Of a DNA stretch of 64,000 nucleotides, positions 35,019 through 48,207 are shown in pieces. Under the pieces are notes generated by a model. It saw only the letters and a list, made by a program, of their open reading frames with translations, did no database searches and was not told where the DNA came from. This stretch comes from Alligator mississippiensis (lineage: Eukaryota; Chordata; Crocodylia; Alligatoridae). The stretch's first letter is position 1, and the number at the start of each line of letters is the position of its first letter. The stretch covers positions 262,952,954 to 263,016,953 of the forward strand of contig NC_081825.1 of the NCBI RefSeq assembly GCF_030867095.1, read 5' to 3'. A program made the position numbers and the translations under genes.

Positions 35019-36039
35019 CTATGGGAAGTTGAAAGAAAAATTACTATAAATCATACTCTTCTTCAAGGGAGTTGTTCAGGAACACAGGAAAATTGTTCTG
35101 CTCTCAGATGTATTCACACACGTGCAGAAGCAAATATTCTGGTTACACCCTTTTAGAAACACTCAGATTTGAGTGTCAGATCCCGCTGGAGCTACCACAT
35201 TTCTCTGTGGAACAGTTTCTTCTAGAAAACCCACCCACAGCTATATCAATTAACAGCAAGTCACATCATTCTCTCATCATAAGAGCTTTTGTTTGGGCTC
35301 TTCCTTTCACTAGCATGCAGTCATGTAAAAAAATGTTCTGAAAACTGAATCATGCTCCAGTAATGAAATGACAAGCTGGCCCAGAAGTCAGTATGAGGTG
35401 CCCAGCTCAGGTCCTCATCCCTGATGTATTGCTGTCTATGTGGGAGCCTTACTAAGCCCATCATGTACAGAACACAGAGGAGACAGATTTGAATTGGGAC
35501 CTTCCCAGTAACAAACCAAACATCAGACTTCGTGAGCACCTGAAGATTAGACAGGCCAGGCACAGAGCTTAACAGTAACTGCCATCACTGAATATGGCCC
35601 AAGTGAGGTGGCAAGATAGGTACTACACAATAACTCATCATTCTGGGTCATAAAACTACAGGTCATTTGCATGGGTTTATGTGAAATAACAATTCATGGC
35701 AGTGGCTGTAATTCACTATAATTTCAGAATGGGAGTGAAAAAACATTTGACATTTTGAGACGCATAGGCAAAGCTCTATACGCACGTATGCACAAGTAAG
35801 AAACTGCAGCAAGTGATGATTCTCAGTAGAACTCCTGCTACCTCAAGTGGTCATCTGGTATAACATCATCATCAAAAACAAGGCTCAGTTTAACAGGATT
35901 TATGCCATAAATTCAGAGATCAGTTGACACTTGATTGGAAGTAGAAAGTTATACAGACAGTCCTGAATCTAGTTTCTAACACAGACCAAGGTACTTTGTA
36001 TGCCTGACCACTGGCACCAGCAGAATAGGGAGCTCATTA

Positions 36040-36900
36040 TTCATAGGCTCACAACATTTATGACCAGAACAGACCATCAAATTATATTATCTGACCTCTA
36101 GCATGTCAAAGGCCCATAAGTTTCTCTACAACCTATACACTGACCTTTATAAATTGTGTTCAACTAAAACAACTTCCAAAAAGGCATCAGGTCTTAATCT
36201 AGAGATATCAAAAGGAGAATCCACTATTTATTTTGGCAGTTTATTCCAGTGATTAAATTATACTTACTGCTAAAATGTGTGTCTCATTTCCAGTTGGAAT
36301 GTTTTTTGGCTTTATCTTCCAGTCATTGGTTTGTTATACTAAATATCCCCTTAGTACCTGTTTTTCACTCTGCATGAAGCTACTTATCCAATTTAATCAA
36401 GTCACCTCATTCTTTTTGACAAGCTAAAAAGATTTTTATTTTATTCTCTCACTGTATGTCATTTTCTCTAGCTTGCAAATTCCTTCTCTCTCCTATGTAC
36501 TCTTCCCAATTTTTCAACATCCTTCCTTAAAAAGTAGACAGCAGAACTGTACACAACATTCTGGTATCAGTCTCACCACTGTCTACTGCAAACAAAAAAT
36601 GCCTCCCAACTGCTTACTCCTCCCCTGTTTATATATCCAAGGATCGTGTGCCTTTTTATCACAGCACTGCACTCTGTGGTCAAATTTTGTTGCTTGTCCA
36701 TTATGTCTCCTATATCCATTTCTAAGTCACTGCTTCCCAAGATACAGACTCGTACTCTGTAGCAGACATATTCAGAAAAGAATTACCCTGAGCTATTTAT
36801 TTAATGTTAAAGCCCAACCACTTTCACCAATCAAAGTATTAATATTTTGATGCGTTTCTCTCTTAGCAGTCATGATTATCTTTGCAGATCTTGATGTGTC
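36040..36900 (-). mobile_element. Old CR1-like fragment in POMT2 intron
   Basis: Contains eroded inverted CR1 tail wording (GACCAGAACAGACCATCAAA, CTGACCTCTAGCATGTCAAA, AAAAGGCATCAGGTCTTAAT). Boundaries are unclear. A further eroded segment near 38440-38640 may be the distal part of the same insertion. Confidence 0.6.
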
Positions 36901-37156
36901 AAAGGGAGTCAGTCCCCAAAATCTGACAACTAGAGAAGAATGAAAATCAAAGCACTGGTTTAAGTACCTTCTCTGAAAAAAAAGGGACAGAACCCAAAGG
37001 AAATCTATAAATATAGGGTAGGGAGGATGTCCTTTTACACATCATAATATAACTGGGCTGCTAAATTTAAGCAAGGAAGAATAAGCACTGAGGCCACTAC
37101 ACCAGAATAAATTGACATAGGCTACACAACAGTAATGAATGACTGAAGATCAGAAG

Positions 37157-37952
37157 TCAAGCACAGAGCTGAGGCTGTGGGCATCAACAGTGGGTCACTG
37201 TCTAACATCCTCTATGATAACTAGGACATGAGAAAGGTGTGAGCAAGATGGGTGCCCATAATGTCAAGCACTGATCAGAAAAAGAACAACTTCACATTTC
37301 CAGAGAAACTTTTGAGGTGGTTCCAAACATACTTAGAAAAAGTCATGAGCAAGATTGTGACTCGGGATGAGACACAGGTCATCCCTATATCTCATAACAC
37401 CCAAATCCTGACACTGAAAATCAGAGCATGCAAAATAAATTAACAATCTCTGTGTCGCAAAATAATCAAGATGGCAATCAGTCAGTAAGGTCATGACCCA
37501 GTTTTTGAGACAGTGAAGGGACAATTGTAACGGACTGCCTACCTCTCAACAAGCAATACCATTCATGGGGAATACTGCGCTAGTGAAAGGCTGTGCTTAC
37601 AAGAAGCCATCAAGAGCAAGTGCTGTGGAAAGCCACATCAAGGGCTGTGGCTTCTCCAGAACTATGCATCACCCCACACATTCCAGGCAGCAGTAACCAC
37701 AGAGACCAAATGTGCTTTTGAAGCTGCTAACCATCCAACCTAGTCACCAGTTCTGACTCTTTCAGATATCTATCTGTTCCCCAAGTTGAAGAGCGACTTT
37801 TCCAGGAAGAATTTCAGTGCTGATAACACAGCGACTGCAGCAGTCACACAGTTTCTAGATGTGTAGGACAAGGACTTTGCCAAAACAGGTATGGCCAAGC
37901 TGTAGCTGCACTGAACCAAACATACTGATGTTAAGGGAAACTAGACTCACCA
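37157..37952 (+). pseudogene. mariner transposase pseudogene
   Basis: Broken frame of a Tc1/mariner-superfamily mariner transposase, opposite to POMT2. Motifs in order: EAVGINSGSLSNILYDN, then after a stop DMRKV and ARWVPIMSS; KLLRWFQTYLEKV; VTRDETQV (catalytic Asp kept); LLQNYASPHTF, where the usual D of LLHDNA is Y; SDIYLFPKLKSDF with the last catalytic Asp kept; and NFSADNTATAAVTQFLDV. Several stops interrupt it, so it is inactive. Inverted ends were not identified. Confidence 0.85.
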
Positions 37953-37959
37953 TACAGAC

Positions 37960-38395
37960 TAGTAGTGCTCAATCTATCCAACCCACAGTCTGGATGAGTG
38001 GCACTAAGCCAGTCTATGGGCCACATCCTGTATGCAGGTTCAGTTTGTGGGCCGGATCCAGAGTGAGTGTGGTTGGTCTGCCAGTGCGATCTGGTGCCAC
38101 AGCCCAGCCCCATGTGCTGGATCCTACACATTGGCCCAACCCTGCATGCTGATGCAATCTGGCACATTGGCCTTGTCATTTGGCCTGTGGGGTTCCCCAC
38201 AAGTCCAGATATTTGGTAGCAGGGAAGTGGTAGCAGTATTAATTGCCACAGCCACTATGTTATTATCACTGAAATTAATGTCACCATCACACCCCTGCTG
38301 CCACATTTCCAGACCTGCAAGAAGCCCCATGGAATTGATGAGACAACTCTGCATGCTGAATTTGGCCCATGGGCCGTAGGTTAATCCACCAATAT
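37960..38395. repeat. Interspersed repeat after the mariner relic
   Basis: Begins AGTGCTCAATCTATCCAACC and ends near GGCCCATGGGCCGTAGGTTA, wording shared with 32030 and 8640 segments. Open frames in it are composition effects. Confidence 0.4.
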
Positions 38396-40654
38396 AGACT
38401 TTAATCAAACAATTGTTTCTTTGTAAGACTAGAAACTATTTAAATGCCTCTCTTAGCTATGCAGCCTGTAATCCTTGTTCCTAGATGTATAACTTTACAT
38501 TTGGCTTAATCAAGACATGTTTTCTTTGAACAGGCCCAACCTACCAAGTAATGGATAGCCCTGTGTGACAGCATCATGCACGTTTCATCAGCTATAATTT
38601 TGTATTTATCTAACATCTCAATCTGCAAATACAAAGCACATGGAACATCAGATTTGAGAAGGTGGGTATGCAATCTAAGAGGCTGTATTTTGAAAATTTG
38701 GTCTGAAGTATTGTATTAACCTACAAACAATTGTCCTTGTATAGTTTCTATAATGATACTACTCATGAAAATCTACATTAAAAGTATGCTGAAGAGTCAA
38801 GCACTCGGCAGTTAGGAAGTACCAGTTGCAGCAGAAAGGATCAGGAGAAGGACAGCTCAAGGGAAAGGATAGCAGAAACAATAAGATAAGGAAATGTTGG
38901 AATGCGGCACACTGAACAGCAGTACCAATGAGCCTGTGCTATGGATAAAGTGGGAAAATAGAGGCTCACAGGAGATCAGGAAAGAAGATAAGCACCAGGG
39001 AAGGACAGACACATTGCTGAAGAAGATTAACTGTGATGGAAAGCTGCTACTCTAACTGTATTTACTGAGTATGTGCAAATACTGATTTTCAGAGTCCCAT
39101 AACTTGGCAAGATGTAGGCAGATTTTCACAGTAAGTTCAGCCCCAGAGCAACCCCTTCTAAACCTGGAGCCCCTAATTTCAAGCAGAGACCAGAGCTTAC
39201 CAAAGGCAATCTATACTGCTTTCAGGTTTCCCTCTTGAAATATGCCCATGCGCTCCCAGCCTGTATGTTGAAATGAGGCAATATAGCTACATTCAAATGG
39301 TCCTGAGCATATGCCCAAAGCCATTTTTAGCCTCTGTCTTGGGTAAGATTGCTGTATGTTTAACATGGGTCAAACAAGACACTTTTTTCCTTAGCATCAT
39401 TGTCATTCTCAGAAACAGCCTAACTAGTTTTTCTGATTATGTCTTTAAATTCAACTTAAAGCCGGCACATAAGATGGAAAATTCCAGCCCAGTTAAAGTT
39501 TGCCAGCTCTGATTCACTACAGGTATTGCTTCCTGCACCACACAGTATTATGTAAACTTAGGCTGGTGCGTGCACATGCATAGGTACATATGATACCCTA
39601 GTGAACGGCAGCTACCAATGCCCTCTGCTGGATGGAGCATCTGAAGAGCACACAAAGGGCAAAATTATGTTACCTTCTTGTGACTGCAGCCTGGAAGACA
39701 GTGAAAGTTTGATATTACTGCACAAGGGTGAATGTTTTCAAGATGTCTTTTACATGTCTCTGACAGCGTTTCTGCAGCTGAGGACACTGCAGAAAGAGCA
39801 GAATCTCAGCTTGCTAAGAGTCCAGCTGCTCCTGTAGATTTTCCTTTGCTCCAAAAAGAGAGCCCTCCTTGAGACATGAAGATTATTTCCATGGAAACGG
39901 TTCTGTTGATGTCTCCTTACCTGGAGCAATGTTATAACTGGTTGTCATGGAAATGATTAGCATTAATAATACTACAGTCCCTGTTTTTTCAGAGTTTAAA
40001 AAGAGTTTTACAAAATAATAAGAACTTAAACCTCAGAGTCCTCTCTGAGGTCTGTATCATTCCTGTTTACAGCAGAGAAAGAAAGGCACAGGAAAGAGAA
40101 AAGACTAGACAGGGGCTATACAGAATGGCCTCAGAGGAGAAGACTATAGGAAAAACCACAGTTTTACAAAGACCTGCAATGATAAAGGAAGAGGGGTGAG
40201 AAGGGCAGAGAATATCAGCATTGAAAGCTTTTGAAAGATAACTGGTTTTCAGTTTTCTCATTGGGTATTAATGTGTTCTTATGGGACTAGGTATCCAGGG
40301 TCTATGCACTTTTAGGGCCTCAATTACCACTGTATTATTGACATGTGAACATTAATTTATACTCCAAACCACCAAGCAAGGAATGGAAGTATTAACATTC
40401 TCATTTTACAGGAGGGAATCTAAACTACAGAGAAATTAAATGACTAGCCTATAGTCAAATCAAATGCAGAATAGAGCCAGGAACTGAACCCAGAACTTCC
40501 TAACTGTATGATGGAAATTAAGTATAAGGGCAGCCTTCTTCCTCTAAGCTACAGAAGCATACTGTCTTTCCTACCTGCCATCCCCAGGCCATCTCAGTAA
40601 ATGTTTTATTTAGCTAGAAAGGCAAAAAATGGTCTAGAAATAAATCTGCCCTAC

Positions 40655-40731
40655 CCGGATCATAACCATGTGGGACTCCAGCAGAATCTCTGTGAAGGAC
40701 GGTTTCAAAACATCCAGGCTGATATTAGGCA
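40655..40731 (-). CDS. POMT2: POMT2 exon, PNISLDVL segment
   Basis: 77-bp exon, acceptor GATCCATAG|, donor CGG|GTAGGG. After completing a Leu codon it encodes [20 protein letters not shown] then MVMIR. It includes the potential N-glycosylation site NIS, and lies between the third MIR repeat and the C-terminal membrane domain. Confidence 0.96.
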
Positions 40732-41889
40732 CTATGGATCAAACAAAAGAGAAATGAATTAGAAACCTGTGCATGATGTCTTCCTCGAACACATGCATAA
40801 TAAGCTCTCCTCCCATGTCAAATCTCGGAGGAATCTGCTTCTGGTATCTCCCCAGTCCCCAATTAATTTCATTCATATTCTAAACACAACCTCTTGCAGT
40901 CATGAAAGTATTCTCAAGTGGATTTCACTACTTATCCACACTCTGATTTCCTGCTGTACTTTCAGGAGTGTGAAAATAGATAAAGCTTCCCAAAATAATC
41001 AGTCTTTGGGCTGAAGCAGAAATAAGAGCTCCGCTGCTCACAGGCTCTTGTGTATTCACAGATCAGCCATGTGTGTAAAAAGGCAAAAATGCATGACAAT
41101 GGGAGCAGGCTTTTGCCAAACGATCAGCCCAGAGTTTAATTCTTTTAGTTTGAATCTGATGTTTCTGAAAGGCTGCAAAATGTTAGGGGTTTTTAATTAA
41201 GCCAAAATTTGCCCAAGCCTTCTGCAAAACAGAAATGAAGCATTTCTGCTTCTTGTCTCTTTTATCCCTGGGTGGGCAAGGTGAGGGAAGGACACACAAC
41301 ACAGCTGAATAATACAGGTTGAATGAAGCAGGGAATAAGGTTGTGAAACAGGTCTAACTTCTGGATAGTGCTGGAGGGCACATGTGTCATAACTGGAATG
41401 CTGAAGTCTGTCTCTAATCCATGCTACAATTCTATCATCCATTATTTAAAGCTATTAGTAGCAGTCTCATTATTGGAATGTCCAAGCAAATGAAACCACA
41501 GCAAGTGCACAGCAAAGTACAGTGGACCCTACACTTCTAAACAAAATCATTACAAAAGTCTGCTGCCCACATAGATTAATCACAGACAGATTTGGAACAA
41601 TAGCTCCTTCAGTTGCAAACATAAGAAGAGTTCAAAATATACCTCATAACAAAACAATGGCTGCAGCCTTAACTAAGGAGCACTGACTATAATTGCAGCT
41701 CCTGAAGATCTCAAAATGCATTATGTAATGCTTCTTGTAGGTATAAGCATTTCACAATATAAAAACTGAGGCAGATTAAAGCTAAGCAACTGGCTTAAAT
41801 TAATGTAGCTGGTCAGTACCAAAGCCAGTGAATTGGAGATGGGGGCGAGGAGGAGGTCAGAGTGAGGACCAGGACTCTTAAACACTCAG

Positions 41890-42215
41890 GGCACTTATAC
41901 ACATGCTCTAATTGTGATTAGAATATGTTGGAGTGGACTCGTTTAATCAAGTCTGCTGAAGCATTATAATCAAAGTGCTCCAGCATGCTGCAGCGTCTTA
42001 TGTACTCAGCATCCCTGCATTTCAAATGCAGTGGGGGCACTTTAACTAAAGCTCATCGTCAAACGAGCTTTAGTTAAAACACCCCCACCACCATTTAGAA
42101 ATGTGGGACACTGAATACACGAGACACTGCGGGTGTTTTAATTAGAACAGCTCTAATTAAAACGCTTCCTCCCCCCACCCAGGAGCACGTGTAAAAAAAC
42201 CCTCAATGCCTTGCA
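41890..42215. mobile_element. Palindromic MITE in POMT2 intron
   Basis: Ends AGGGCACTTATACACATGCT and AGCACGTGTAAAAAAACCCT are imperfect inverted repeats. The centre is a hairpin: GTGGGGGCACTTTAACTAAA plus GCTC at 42031-42054 pairs with the inverted copy at 42065-42088. Arms of about 70 bp continue outward. Looks like a crocodilian-type palindromic MITE. No coding. Confidence 0.75.
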
Positions 42216-42316
42216 ACAGCCACTTAATAACCCCTCACCTCCTTTGAAAACAAGCCAACCTACCTAATGTAAAATGCTCCAAGAGATTTTGGGGAAAAAA
42301 AGGAAACATCACTTAC

Positions 42317-42408
42317 ACTTAGGATTGATGTGATCTTCAATGTTCCAGAGGGAACTGGGATTCTCCTTCAGATACGGAGTGCAAGTGACTTCCACCTGTT
42401 CCCAGCCC
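42317..42408 (-). CDS. POMT2: POMT2 exon, end of third MIR repeat
   Basis: 92-bp exon, acceptor TTTATCAG|, donor T|GTAAGT. Completes a Trp codon and encodes [20 protein letters not shown] then [10 protein letters not shown], the C-terminal part of the MIR region. Phases fit both neighbours. Confidence 0.96.
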
Positions 42409-43100
42409 CTGATAAACAGGACAGTAAATCACCAGCTTTCTGAAAAAATCACCATTTACAATTCAGTTCTGATTTTTTCATTCACACTGACATTTCCCAG
42501 CAGCACAAATTAAGGTTTTTAACCTTCACAGATCCTTTCCAGTGCATCCAAAAAGTCTTATACTATCACAGTGCAGACAGAAACTGAACTAGATGTAAGA
42601 GGGGTCTACCATTTTAAGCCTGCTGTAAATACGAAGACAAACTTTTTCATCCTTGGTGCCTAACATTAGGCATCTAAATCCATATTTATACAGACACATA
42701 ACTTGACCTTCTTTTGAGGGGCAATGAGCATTTGTAGCTCCCAGTTTCAAGTCATCTTGTATATTCTATTCAGGCAACATAGTCATTATCACTTTAAGTC
42801 AATCCATGCCTATAGCAATTCCATTATGGAATCAAAGAAATCATCACAGTAGATCAAATTATTCATCTAATCTGCCATCTTATTTACAACAGTGACTAAC
42901 AGTAGAGGATATCAGAAGGGAAGTGCAAGGGGCCTGAAGTGTGGTGACAGAGTAAACTTTCCAGAGGGGAAAAAAGCTATTATTTCCTAATCTGGAATAA
43001 GTGCTACTTAACAAAGGCAAAGCAGTGACAATGATGAACATCAGCTGCCAGCAATAGATCTTTGGCAGGAAGAATCACAAGCTGGATGCAGCCTGTTTAC

Positions 43101-43252
43101 CATTTTGGAAGCGTCTTCCCAGAGGAGCCCAATATACACCCTGTGGCCACATGGGTCAGTCGGATTTGACTTCGTAGGACTTTGATGAGTTTCCCAGACT
43201 TCCTGCCCACCACCTCAATCCTCCAGAAATCGTTGGAGTCTCCTGTTCCATT
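43101..43252 (-). CDS. POMT2: POMT2 exon, MIR repeats 2-3
   Basis: 152-bp exon, acceptor GAATGGTAG|, donor TG|GTAAAC. Encodes [39 protein letters not shown] and [11 protein letters not shown]. It carries the potential N-glycosylation site NGT and the DFWRIEV motif ending MIR repeat 2, and begins repeat 3. Confidence 0.97.
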
Positions 43253-43749
43253 CTACCATTCAAACACACCACAAGAGAGAGCAGCTGTCAAAGTGAGGCA
43301 CAGTAGAACGCAATCTTCTGAAACATGTTGACAAAGCTACATGGAAGAAACCCGACTCAACCTGTTCGGTAATAACAACAGAAATTCCCCACCAGGAAAC
43401 AGCTATTATAAATGAGCTCATGATTACTGCCTTCCTACCATTTGTACCTTGCTAAGCCTCAAATTCTTTACCACAGTGCCTTACAGGTCTCTTGGGCTAA
43501 GCAGATGCATTTTAAACAAGGGACCATTTGAATGGATACCCTAGTAAATAACAGCCCCTCATCTTCGGAGACAAAGCTGACAACATTTACAAAGTTTCCT
43601 CACTGCTCAGCCTAGACCCTAGAAGCCATATGTATATACCACAAGGCCAAGTACAGAAAATATTTGTCATTGCAGCTTTAGAGTTGCATAGTTACGCATT
43701 TAAAGAGCCAGGGGCTGCCAGAGTCAGGGATCTGCTTCCTCATATATAT

Positions 43750-43870
43750 GGGAGAGGTAAGGATTTCTTAGGGTGATATTTTTTATTGGACTGACTATAT
43801 AGTTGGGATAAAGTTAGACAAGCATTCGAATGCAAGACATTCTTTGTCCAGTCTCATATATATGTATTCT
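43750..43870. repeat. Interspersed repeat, related to 22295
   Basis: Contains TTTTTATTGGACTGACTATA and TAGTTGGGATAAAGTTAGAC followed by AAGCATTCGAATGC. Degraded copy of the repeat at 22295-22455. Confidence 0.5.
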
Positions 43871-44126
43871 GATACAGGACCTAAATATGTGACATGCTAA
43901 GTCTTCAGTAATAAAATAAGGTTTTCTCCACACCTACAGATGTACACATATCACCCTGCTCCAACTTCCCCCGTAACCTCCCCCTTTACTGTAAGTACTG
44001 TCAGAGATTTTAAAAAATAGCTAAAAGACAAAATAAAAACAGGATTAAGTTATTTGGTTTGGAGTGAATTCCCTTTCCCTCCCACCCCCAGTAGAGAGGG
44101 AGGTTTTATTCTTGCTTTTCACTTAC

Positions 44127-44205
44127 TATTCCATATCCAGTGACTTGAAAGTGTTTCCTTGTCAAGGGGGCCTCATGCTGGTGACTATGAAGATTTCTGG
44201 AAGTC
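44127..44205 (-). CDS. POMT2: POMT2 exon, MIR repeat 2
   Basis: 79-bp exon, acceptor CATTGCAG|, donor ATA|GTAAGT. Completes a Glu codon and encodes [20 protein letters not shown] then VTGYGI. The NLHSH motif is the hallmark of a MIR repeat. Confidence 0.96.
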
Positions 44206-45292
44206 CTGCAATGAAATACAAGTGGAAACTATGTTTCACTTTGAATGCTGAGGATGGTTTGTGGGAAGAACTTTTCTTTCAATCAACAATAAAAACTCAC
44301 ATATATGAACCCCTCTCCCAGCAATTTGCAGGCATTACAAATTAATTTTCTGAACTATTTATTATCAACTGTATTCAGCCACCTCTGGGTAGAGAAGTAT
44401 ACTGACCATAGAACACTGCAGGTTAGGACACAGAAGAGAAAACATTCAGCTGCAACTGAAGGGATGTGTGGCTTTTATGAAGAGCCCAAAACACGGAGGT
44501 TAAAAGCCCAATGCTTGCAAATAGTGGCAAGAGAACCTCAAAGTCCAGACCACTTGTGAGCATCAGTTTGATTCTCATGCAAAAGACTGCATCCTCTAGC
44601 TACACAGAATTCCCTAACAGCATACTGGACCATTCAGTTATGGTTCAAAGGGAAGAGTGCCATCTGTTGGATCATTTGCAGATCACTTGTGCAGCACAAC
44701 AGTTTTTCTGGGAAGTCTCCCATTTCAGGACCCAGCATTCCTCAGCATGAGAGTTGACAAAATCATGTTGGCAAGTCAAGAGTTTACTGTGATTTGCACA
44801 TTAGTGTTAAAACCCCAGCTGCTAATACCATGATCTGTGACAATCTCACAGCTTTCATTTGCAAAAAAAGTAAGTTTCTAGAACACAAAGTAAGCATGTA
44901 ACAGTTATTTTTCAAATGTCATGACTTCTGAGCTTGAAGCATGAATTTTTGAAAGCTTCCAATGTCACAGGCTTCTACTACATAGCGGACTAATGTGATA
45001 TAATGTATAGGGCAGCCAGTCATGGGAATTAACTAGTTAATTCACTAATTAAAAAATTAAAAAGTTAAAGAAATGGCTAACTTTAAACTTTAACTAGTTA
45101 AAAAAAGGTTAACTTTAACTTTTTTTTAAAGTATGTTAAAAGTTTTTAAAAATTGAAATCTGGCTTTCCCAGAGTTTTTCCTGACACAGCCACTCTCTAG
45201 GACTTACAAAGATTCATAGATGTTAGGGTCGGAAGGGACATCAATAGATCATTGAGTCCGACCCCCTGCATAAGCAGGAAAGAGTGCTGGGT

Positions 45293-46372
45293 CTAGATGA
45301 CCCCAGCTGGATACTCATCTAACCTCCTCTTGAAGACCCCCAGGGTGGGGGAGAGCACCACCTCCCTTGGGAGCCCGTTCCAGACCTTGGCCACTCGAAC
45401 TGTGAAGAAGTTCTTCCTAATGTCCAATCTAAATCTGCTCTCTGCTAGCTTGTGGCCATTGTTTCTTGTAACCCCCGGGGGCGCCTTGGTGAATAAATAC
45501 TCACCAATTCCCTTCTGTGCCCCCGTGATGAACTTAAAGGCAGCCACAAGGTCGCCTCTCAACCTTCTCTTGCGGAGGCTGAAAAGGTCCAGTTTCTCTA
45601 GTCTCTCCTCATAGGGCTTGGTCTGCGGGCCCTTGACCATACGAGTTGCCCTTCTCTGGACCCTCTCCAGGTTATCCGCATCCTTCTTGAAGTGTGGCGC
45701 CCAGAATTGCACGCAGTACTCCAACTGCGGTCTGACCAGCGCCCGATAGAGGGGAAGTATCACCTCCCTGGACCTATTTGTCATGCATCTGCTGATGCAC
45801 GATAAAGTGTCACTGGCTTTTCTGATGGCTTCGTCACACTGCCGACTCATGTTCATCTTGGAGTTCACTAGGACTCCAAGATCCCTTTCCACCTCTGTGC
45901 CACCCAGCAGGTCATTCCCTAGGCTGTAGGTGTGCTGGACATTTTTCCTCCCTAGGTGCAGCACTTTGCATTTCTCCTTGTTGAACTGCATTCTGTTGTT
46001 TTCTGCCCACTTGTCCAACCTATCCAGGTCTGCCTGCAGCTGTTCCCTGCCCTCCGGCGTGTCCACTTCTCCCCATAGCTTTGTGTCATCTGCAAACTTG
46101 GACAGAGTACATTTGACTCCCTTGTCCAAGTCATTGATGAAGACATTAAAGAGTATCGGTCCAAGGACCGAGCCCTGCGGGACCCCACTGCCCACACCCT
46201 TCCAGGTCGAGACCGACCCATCCACCACGACTCTTTGGGTGCGACCCTCTAGCCAATTCGCCACCCACCGGACTGTGCAGTCATCCAAGTCACAGCCTCT
46301 TAACTTGTTCACCAGTATGGGGTGGGATACCGTATCGAAGGCCTTCCTGAAGTCTAAGTATACGACATCCAC
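45293..46372 (-). pseudogene. CR1 ORF2 reverse transcriptase C-terminal piece
   Basis: 359-codon frame: [54 protein letters not shown], then RDLGVLVNSKMNMS, LVRPQLEYCVQFWAPHF and FKRRLDEYPAGVI. Very close to the corresponding part of the 13225-15612 ORF. Separated from the upstream RT part by a frameshift near 46410-46470. Confidence 0.88.
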
Positions 46373-46470
46373 CCCTCCTCCTGTGTCCAGGCATTTCGTA
46401 ACCTGGTCATAGAAAGAGACTAGATTGGTCAGGCACGATCAGCCTGCCACAAACCCGTGCTGGTTTCCCC

Positions 46471-47037
46471 TCAGCATAATTTGCCCTGCCGCGCTCTCAC
46501 AAATGTGAGACTTGATAATTTTTTCAAAGACTTTACCGAGGATGGAGGTGAGACTGACTGGCCTATAGTTGCCCGGGTCCTCCTTCCTCCCCTTTTTGAA
46601 AATGGGGACCACGTTAGCCCTTTTCCAGTCCTCCGGGACTTGGCCCGTGCGCCACGAGCGTTCGAATATTCCCGCCAGTGGCTTTGCAATGATGTTGGCC
46701 AGTGCTCCCTTGGATGGAGCTCATCCGGGCCTGCCGACTTAAAGGCATCCAGTTCTTCCAAGTGACTCTGCACCACCTCAGGATCTACGTATGGAAGTCT
46801 GGCGCCTTGCTGCTGCCTCTCTACAACCCCAGGGAGAGACTTGTCGTGTCCCTCACTTAGGAACACTGAGGCAAAGAACTTGTTGAGGAGTTCAGCCTTG
46901 TCCCCCCTGTCTGTCACCAATTGTTTCTGCCCATTTAGCAGGGGTCCTATTCCTCCCTGGGCCTTCCTTTTATTCCCAATATATCTAAAAAACAATTTCT
47001 TGTTGTCTTTTACTTGGGTTGCCATCCTCAGCTCCAT
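46471..47037 (-). pseudogene. CR1 ORF2 middle piece
   Basis: 188-codon frame covering the linker between endonuclease and RT and the start of RT: MELRMATQVKDNKKLFFRYI, KAELLNKFFASVFLS, FKSAGPDELHPR. It changes frame relative to the intact copy after that motif, so the RT N-terminal block is garbled. Confidence 0.85.
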
Positions 47038-47112
47038 GGTAGCTTTGGCCTGCCTAACTGCCTCCCTACAAGCACGAGCAGAGGAGGTATATTCATCTTT
47101 AGTGATCTCACC

Positions 47113-47934
47113 CTATTTCCACTTTTTATGTGCTCCCCTTTTGGCCCTTAGGCTGCCCTGGATTTCTCTGGTCAGCCAAGGAAGCCTCCTGGCCCCTTTC
47201 CCTTTTTTGCCTCGCTCGGGGATCGTCTTGCTTTGTGCCCAAAGGATCGTTTCCTTAAGGCACAGCCACCCTTCTTGGGCACCCATCCCATCAAAACTCC
47301 TACTCTGCAGTGCGTCCTTGACTAATCGCCTGAGTGCATTGAGATCAGCTTTCCTAAAGTCTAGCACTTTCACCCTACTAATTACCTTACCCACTCGACG
47401 TCTTATGTTGAATTCTATTATTAGGTAATCACTGTCTCCCAAATGGCTACCGATCTGGAGGTCCCCTATCATGTCATCCCCTGTTGCCAATACCAGATCC
47501 AGTATGGCATTCCCCCTAGTGGGACCATGCACCTCCTGTGTCAGGTGGAGGTCCTGTACACAGGTTAGAAACCTGCGTGAGCGATGGGACCTTGCTGTCT
47601 GCGTCTCCCAGCAGATGTCTGGGTAGTTTAGGTCTCCCATGACTACCGCCTCTTTAGCTTTTATGGTCTCCGAGAGCTGCCTCAGGAGCCCCGCATCGAT
47701 TTCTTCCCCTTGGTGTGGGGGTCTGTAGCAGACCCCTACCACCAAATCCCTTTCTCCTTGCCCCCCATGTAGCCTAACCCACAATCCTTCTACTTCCTCA
47801 ACCTTGGATTCTGTCTTGATGAGGGTTGATGTATATTGCTCACTGACATAAAGTGCAACCCCCCCCCCCCCCTTTCTTCCCAGACCTGTCCTTTCTGTAC
47901 AATCTATAGCCCTCAATATGTACCGCCCAGTCAT
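47113..47934 (-). pseudogene. CR1 ORF2 endonuclease piece
   Basis: 273-codon frame with VALYVSEQYTSTLIKTESK, LVVGVCYRPPHQGEEIDAG, VVMGDLNYPDICWETQ and GDSDYLIIEFNIR, the apurinic-type endonuclease of CR1. This copy keeps the stretch that is frameshifted in the plus-strand copy near 13200. A C homopolymer at about 47859-47872 marks another likely frameshift site. Confidence 0.88.
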
Positions 47935-48207
47935 GGGATGAATCCCACCAGGTCTCTGTTAGCCCCACTACATGGAATGATATTTCTTTATTGAAACTCT
48001 CGGACTTCTTGTTTGAGAGACAGAGTAGCGTGCCTTCCTAGGAGACATGGTCTCTTAAGAACTACAAATTCCAGAGTTCTTTAGTTCATGCTGGCATTTT
48101 CTGTGCCTTTGGAGAAGTCAACAGGGCAGCCAGCTGGCTGCAGGAGAGGAAAAGCACTAACAAGCAGAGACATTGATCCCAGTAAGAGTGGAGCAAGTAG
48201 TGAGGGT

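Larger units (their letters stand above)
45211..47971 (-). mobile_element. CR1 LINE, long copy inside hAT element
   Basis: About 2.76 kb of CR1, same subfamily as 12826-15713 and in POMT2 sense orientation. The 3' tail at 45211 reads (inverted) GATTCATAGATGTTAGGGTC. ORF2 is broken into pieces at 47934-47113 (endonuclease, with GDLNYPDICWETQ and GDSDYLIIEF), 47037-46471 and 46372-45293 (RT, FADD at 46096-46085). The 5' end stops within the endonuclease, just after the LTETWW-type codons. Confidence 0.92.
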
